From: Planosporangium mesophilum
Lineage (GTDB): Bacteria; Actinomycetota; Actinomycetes; Mycobacteriales; Micromonosporaceae
DNA: 64,000 bases
Direction of reading: 5' to 3'
Assembly (NCBI RefSeq): GCF_016863255.1
Contig: NZ_BOON01000030.1
Location: 102,772 to 166,771, forward strand
The notes under the pieces were generated by a model. The model was not told the DNA's origin and did not search any database. It was given only the letters and a program-made list of their open reading frames with translations. Of the stretch, positions 61,449-64,000 are shown piece by piece (within the stretch, counting starts at the first letter, position 1; each line of letters starts with the position of its first letter). The position numbers and the translations under genes were made by a program.

Positions 61449-61805
61449 TTACCGATGCTCGCTGATCACCGAGCCGACCTTGCCCAGGCAATTACCTCGC
61501 TCGCGCAGCCACATGACAGCGTAGTGCCCGGCGATCTGCAGCCCGGGGTGCAGCCGCGGTCGCGGGGTGTGCTCCACGTTGAGCAGCCGATCCGACCCGT
61601 CGAACGAGCTGGCCGCGCTCCACTGCTTCAACTCGATGACGACGTACGAGTCTCTGCCGGTCTTCGGGTGTACGCCGGCCAGCACGGCGTCGACCCGCAT
61701 GCTGGTGAGCGGGAGCTGGTACTCGACGAGGATCTCGACGCCGCCCAGGCTGCCGTCCTTGGCGTACTGGAGAAGACCGGCCGCATAAGTGCGGAGCTCC
61801 GACAC
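61449..61805 (-). pseudogene. N-terminal fragment of a DUF2075-type protein
   Basis: 118 codons encode VEILVEYQLPLTSMRVDAVL, then AGVHPKTGRDSYVVIELKQW and HTPRPRLHPGLQIAGHYAVM, strongly like the nuclease-like N-terminal domain of large DUF2075 (Schlafen/P-loop) proteins; D in MRVDAVL and ELK are the PD-(D/E)XK-type residues. The frame ends after 40 unrelated residues, with no P-loop or helicase part, and the very N-terminus is also shortened. So it is a remnant of a possible defence gene. Confidence 0.65.
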
Positions 61806-61923
61806 CGAGAATTGCCCCCGGGCAGCACGAAGTGATCGTGCGCATGGGGGGCATATCCGGAGCAGCCGGAAGCCCGTCGGAGTGCGCTGGTTGCCATGAC
61901 TGTAGCGATCAGATCACGCAGGG

Positions 61924-62292
61924 CTATGGCGCGGACGGATGATAGCCAGGTGCCTTCGCGGCTGATCCCCGGGACCTCTCGACCGGGTACCGCCGGGCGG
62001 AGTCCTCGAGCTTGTCCAGTGCGGCCTGGACGAGGTCGATGCCGAGCACGTCGGCCAGGCGGGTCAGGTAGATGACCACGTCGCCGAGTCCGGCCCGTAC
62101 CCGGGCGCCGGCCTTCAGGTCGTCCATGACGGCGGCGGACTGCTCCGGGGTGAGCCACTGGAACTCGGCTACCAGTTCGCCCATCTCGCCGGCGGCCGCC
62201 ATGACGAGGTTCTTGGGCGTATGGAACTGGCCCCAGTTCCGCTCGTCGGCGAAGGTGCGTAGCCGCTGGGTGAGTTCCTCGACCGGTGCCAT
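61924..62292 (-). CDS. MazG-like nucleotide pyrophosphohydrolase, one metal ligand altered
   Basis: 122 residues. RTFADERNWGQFHTPKNLVM, AAGEMGELVAEFQW (Glu36, Glu39) and DVVIYLTRLADVLGIDL (Asp71) are signatures of the short MazG/dCTPase (RS21-C6) family that hydrolyses dNTPs to dNMP and PPi. The usual ExxD of the second motif is here GLGD: Gly68 stands where the Glu ligand is expected, so activity may be reduced or altered. Ends in a small basic tail. Divergent from the HhH membrane protein. Confidence 0.85.
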   Translation of the reverse strand: MAPVEELTQRLRTFADERNWGQFHTPKNLVMAAAGEMGELVAEFQWLTPEQSAAVMDDLKAGARVRAGLGDVVIYLTRLADVLGIDLVQAALDKLEDSARRYPVERSRGSAAKAPGYHPSAP

Positions 62293-62356
62293 GGAAGATA
62301 TGGGAGGTTATCGAGCCGCTTCGTCCAAGGCAGGGGAGGAGCGGCGTACCCGGATC

Positions 62357-62362
62357 TATGAT
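62357..62362 (+). promoter_or_regulatory. -10 box TATGAT for a leaderless gene
   Basis: TATGAT ends 6 bases before the GTG at 62369, so transcription would begin at the start codon. No ribosome site is seen and no clear -35. Confidence 0.4.
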
Positions 62363-62368
62363 CAGCGC

Positions 62369-63058
62369 GTGCAACCGCAGCCAAGGCCATCAGCTGTGCC
62401 GGACCGCCGACCGACCACCTGGTGGTGGTTCCTGATTCCCCTGCTCACCTGCGGAATCGGAACGTTCGTGATGGTGCTCATCGGTGGGCTCAAATTGCGG
62501 TCTCGGCTTCACACTTTGGCGGCTGTCGGTTACTTCCTGCTGACGGTGGTCTTCTTCGTCGGCGCTCAGTTCACCAAGCCTGGCCACACCGGGGCGGTCG
62601 ACGCGGTAATCATTCCGCCGTTCCTGATCATCTCGCTGGGCGGCATTGCACACACGATCGTGCTTCAGATGAAGGTGCGCGGAGCGGCTCCGATACCGGT
62701 CGTGCAGATGGGCAGCGACCCGGCTCTCGCCGCAGCGCAGTGGCGCGCGCAGCGCCGCCAGGAGGCCCGCGCCCTGATCACCACCAACCCGCCGCTGGCG
62801 GCCGAACTGCGCATCGGCCGACCAGACGCGCCGGGGCGGCAGTACGACGACGGCGGTCTGGTCGACGTCAACCACGTGCCGGCCGCGTACCTGGTGTCGG
62901 AGCTGGACCTGACACCCGAGGCAGCGGCCGAGATCGTCTCTGAGCGCGATCGGTGCGGCGGCTTCAGTAGTCCGGAGGAGCTGGTCGTCTACTGTTCGGA
63001 GATGACACCCGAGCGCCTGGCGATCATCCGTGACCGCCTGGTCTTCATCCCTTTCTAA
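62369..63058 (+). CDS. Membrane protein with C-terminal helix-hairpin-helix domain
   Basis: 229 residues. Two or three N-terminal membrane helices (WWFLIPLLTCGIGTFVMVLI; AVGYFLLTVVFFVGAQF; IIPPFLIISLGGIAHTIVL), then a charged linker and a ComEA-like HhH unit at the end: VDVNHVPAAYLVSELDLTPE, AAEIVSERDRCGGFSSPEEL. The HhH could bind DNA or protein at the membrane. The longer frame upstream overlaps the divergent MazG gene and is rejected. Ends with a 4-base overlap with the convergent gene. Confidence 0.82.
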   Translation: MQPQPRPSAVPDRRPTTWWWFLIPLLTCGIGTFVMVLIGGLKLRSRLHTLAAVGYFLLTVVFFVGAQFTKPGHTGAVDAVIIPPFLIISLGGIAHTIVLQMKVRGAAPIPVVQMGSDPALAAAQWRAQRRQEARALITTNPPLAAELRIGRPDAPGRQYDDGGLVDVNHVPAAYLVSELDLTPEAAAEIVSERDRCGGFSSPEELVVYCSEMTPERLAIIRDRLVFIPF

Positions 63059-63321
63059 GGTCGACACCCCTTCAGGTACGTCCGGACGAGGCCTGAAGTC
63101 GGCGCAGGCTCGTCGATCAGTGCCCACTGGCTGAAGTGATCGACCATCCGCCGGCTATGGCGGGCCTCGTCGCACGGCCAGGCCCGGCCGCAGAACCGGC
63201 AGCAACCCGTGCCGTCGAGTTCGTGCAGCGCGAGGGCCTGTTCGTGGTAGGCGACCTGCGCGGTCGCGTACTGAGCGAACGCCACGGCCTGCGATTGGTA
63301 CACGGCCATGCCGGTCACCAT
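63055..63321 (-). CDS. Small Cys-rich protein, zinc-ribbon-like
   Basis: 88 residues: helical N-terminus (AVYQSQAVAFAQYATAQVAY) then GTGCCRFCGRAWPCDEARHSR, a C-x2-C-x5-C-x4-H type knuckle. Overlaps the end of the preceding minus-strand gene by 7 bases, so they form a pair. Such short proteins often accompany HTH regulators in actinobacteria; function unknown. Confidence 0.65.
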   Translation of the reverse strand: MVTGMAVYQSQAVAFAQYATAQVAYHEQALALHELDGTGCCRFCGRAWPCDEARHSRRMVDHFSQWALIDEPAPTSGLVRTYLKGCRP

Positions 63322-63602
63322 CGGCCGCTCTGGCGGTGCCATGGATGCCGGACGTCCGCCGAGCCGCCCGATTCGGTGAGAAGACCGCAGGCATACGCCA
63401 TGCCCTCGATCGTCAGTCGAGCCGGCGGGCACGGGTAGAGCTCGTTGGCCCGGCCGCACTGCCCGCAGAAGCCGTCGGTTGCCGGCTGGTGTGCCTGCCA
63501 GAGGTCGCGTGCGAGCCGCCAGACCATCGGACGTGGACACCCAGGCGGTGGCTCAAGCGGCGGTTGGTCCGGGTCGAAAGGAAGCGGTGGAACCGGTGAC
63601 AT
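63315..63602 (-). CDS. Small Cys-rich protein
   Basis: 95 residues: Pro-rich start (MSPVPPLPFDPDQPPLEPPP), then WRLARDLWQAHQPATDGFCG and CGRANELYPCPPARL giving a C-x2-C-x8-C cluster. Same general plan as its downstream partner, so probably paralogous zinc-binding proteins. Divergent from the HTH regulator; 265 bases between (63603-63867) hold no gene I can support. Confidence 0.65.
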   Translation of the reverse strand: MSPVPPLPFDPDQPPLEPPPGCPRPMVWRLARDLWQAHQPATDGFCGQCGRANELYPCPPARLTIEGMAYACGLLTESGGSADVRHPWHRQSGRW

Positions 63603-63867
63603 GGTCTAGCTCCGTCAGGTAGGGGTGTGTGCGGCCAGCTGCGGCGCAGGCAATGACCAGAGCACAGGCGGATTTCCACCCTCGGCTTCGAGATTTCGGC
63701 CATTTGCGCAACCGGTTTCCAACCGAGGACTTTTCTTGGCACCGACGCTACGATCGCGGCGTTTCTCGATCGACTCGCTGCCTGTACGCGTTTCGGTCGA
63801 GTGCGACCCGCGAATCTGGATTGGAACGCAGTTTCCGCTGACCGCTGGTAAGCGTTTGGGGGTGGGC

Positions 63868-64000
63868 ATGCCACATCAGCGTGCCCGACGGTCGCATCGT
63901 GGCGTCATCACCGGCTACGTGTTGAAGCTGACCAGGGAGTCCGTTCCTAGCAGCCAGGAGCAGCTTGCCGCTGATCTCGGTGTCGACCGGGGCACGGTTC
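63868..64000 (+). CDS. Helix-turn-helix regulator, XRE-like (5' part only)
   Basis: The first 44 codons are visible: MPHQRARRSHRGVITGYVLK then SSQEQLAADLGVDRGTV, where SQEQLAADLGVDRGTV is an HTH of the XRE/Cro type. GGGGGTGG stands 3-5 bases before the ATG. The rest lies beyond the window edge. The divergent pair of small Cys-rich proteins may belong with it. Confidence 0.7.
   Translation, partial: MPHQRARRSHRGVITGYVLKLTRESVPSSQEQLAADLGVDRGTV

Overview
This is high-GC actinobacterial DNA: GC-rich third codon positions, many GTG starts, ATGA/GTGA stop-start overlaps. Two CvnABC(D) 'conservons', DUF4193, an F420-type LLM oxidoreductase and a type 2 BREX (Pgl) locus fit Actinomycetota; a Micromonosporaceae-like host is my best guess but is inference.

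Layout. 1-5.6 kb: minus-strand sugar ABC importer of the YtfQ-YtfR-YtfT-YjfF (galactofuranose) type followed by its likely LacI repressor (cut by the left edge), with a palindromic operator upstream. 5.9-7.2 kb: broken genes, namely a frameshifted and truncated FAD oxidoreductase abutting the tail of an alcohol dehydrogenase. 7.3-12.7 kb: chemoreceptor, hemerythrin-like protein, MTA phosphorylase, VOC protein, YqgE/AlgH, tRNA-Ala(GGC), DUF6401-like and DUF4193 proteins. 12.9-16.5 kb: coupled GT2 glycosyltransferase and GH26 hydrolase, probably for surface polysaccharide. 16.7-24 kb: two adjacent conservons (sensor kinase, roadblock, DUF742, GTPase), the upstream one lacking the GTPase, with a divergent cytochrome P450. 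26-36 kb: housekeeping and stress genes (cysteine-less HesB-like protein, lipase, MerR-PP2C fusion, AzlCD, LLM oxidoreductase, YciI, azoreductase, acyltransferase, patatin, polysaccharide deacetylase) and a 24-bp perfect inverted repeat.

36.3-60 kb is a defence island. It opens with four translationally coupled genes (36320-40915): a coiled-coil/winged-helix-like protein, a Cas4-like PD-(D/E)XK nuclease with a probable Fe-S cluster, a large protein with a C-terminal beta-barrel-like segment, and an SF1 helicase. Together they look like a split Dna2-type helicase-nuclease and are the best candidate here for an undescribed system. A complete BREX type 2 set follows: pglW, pglX, pglY and pglZ; then two minus-strand accessory genes (NYN-domain RNase-like; RHH plus RAMA-like domain); then brxD and brxHI. 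PglX contains a visibly AT-richer specificity segment. Downstream lie decayed nuclease fragments and a lower-GC stretch.

61.9-64 kb returns to ordinary small genes: a MazG-like pyrophosphohydrolase, a membrane HhH protein, two Cys-rich small proteins and the start of an HTH regulator cut by the right edge.
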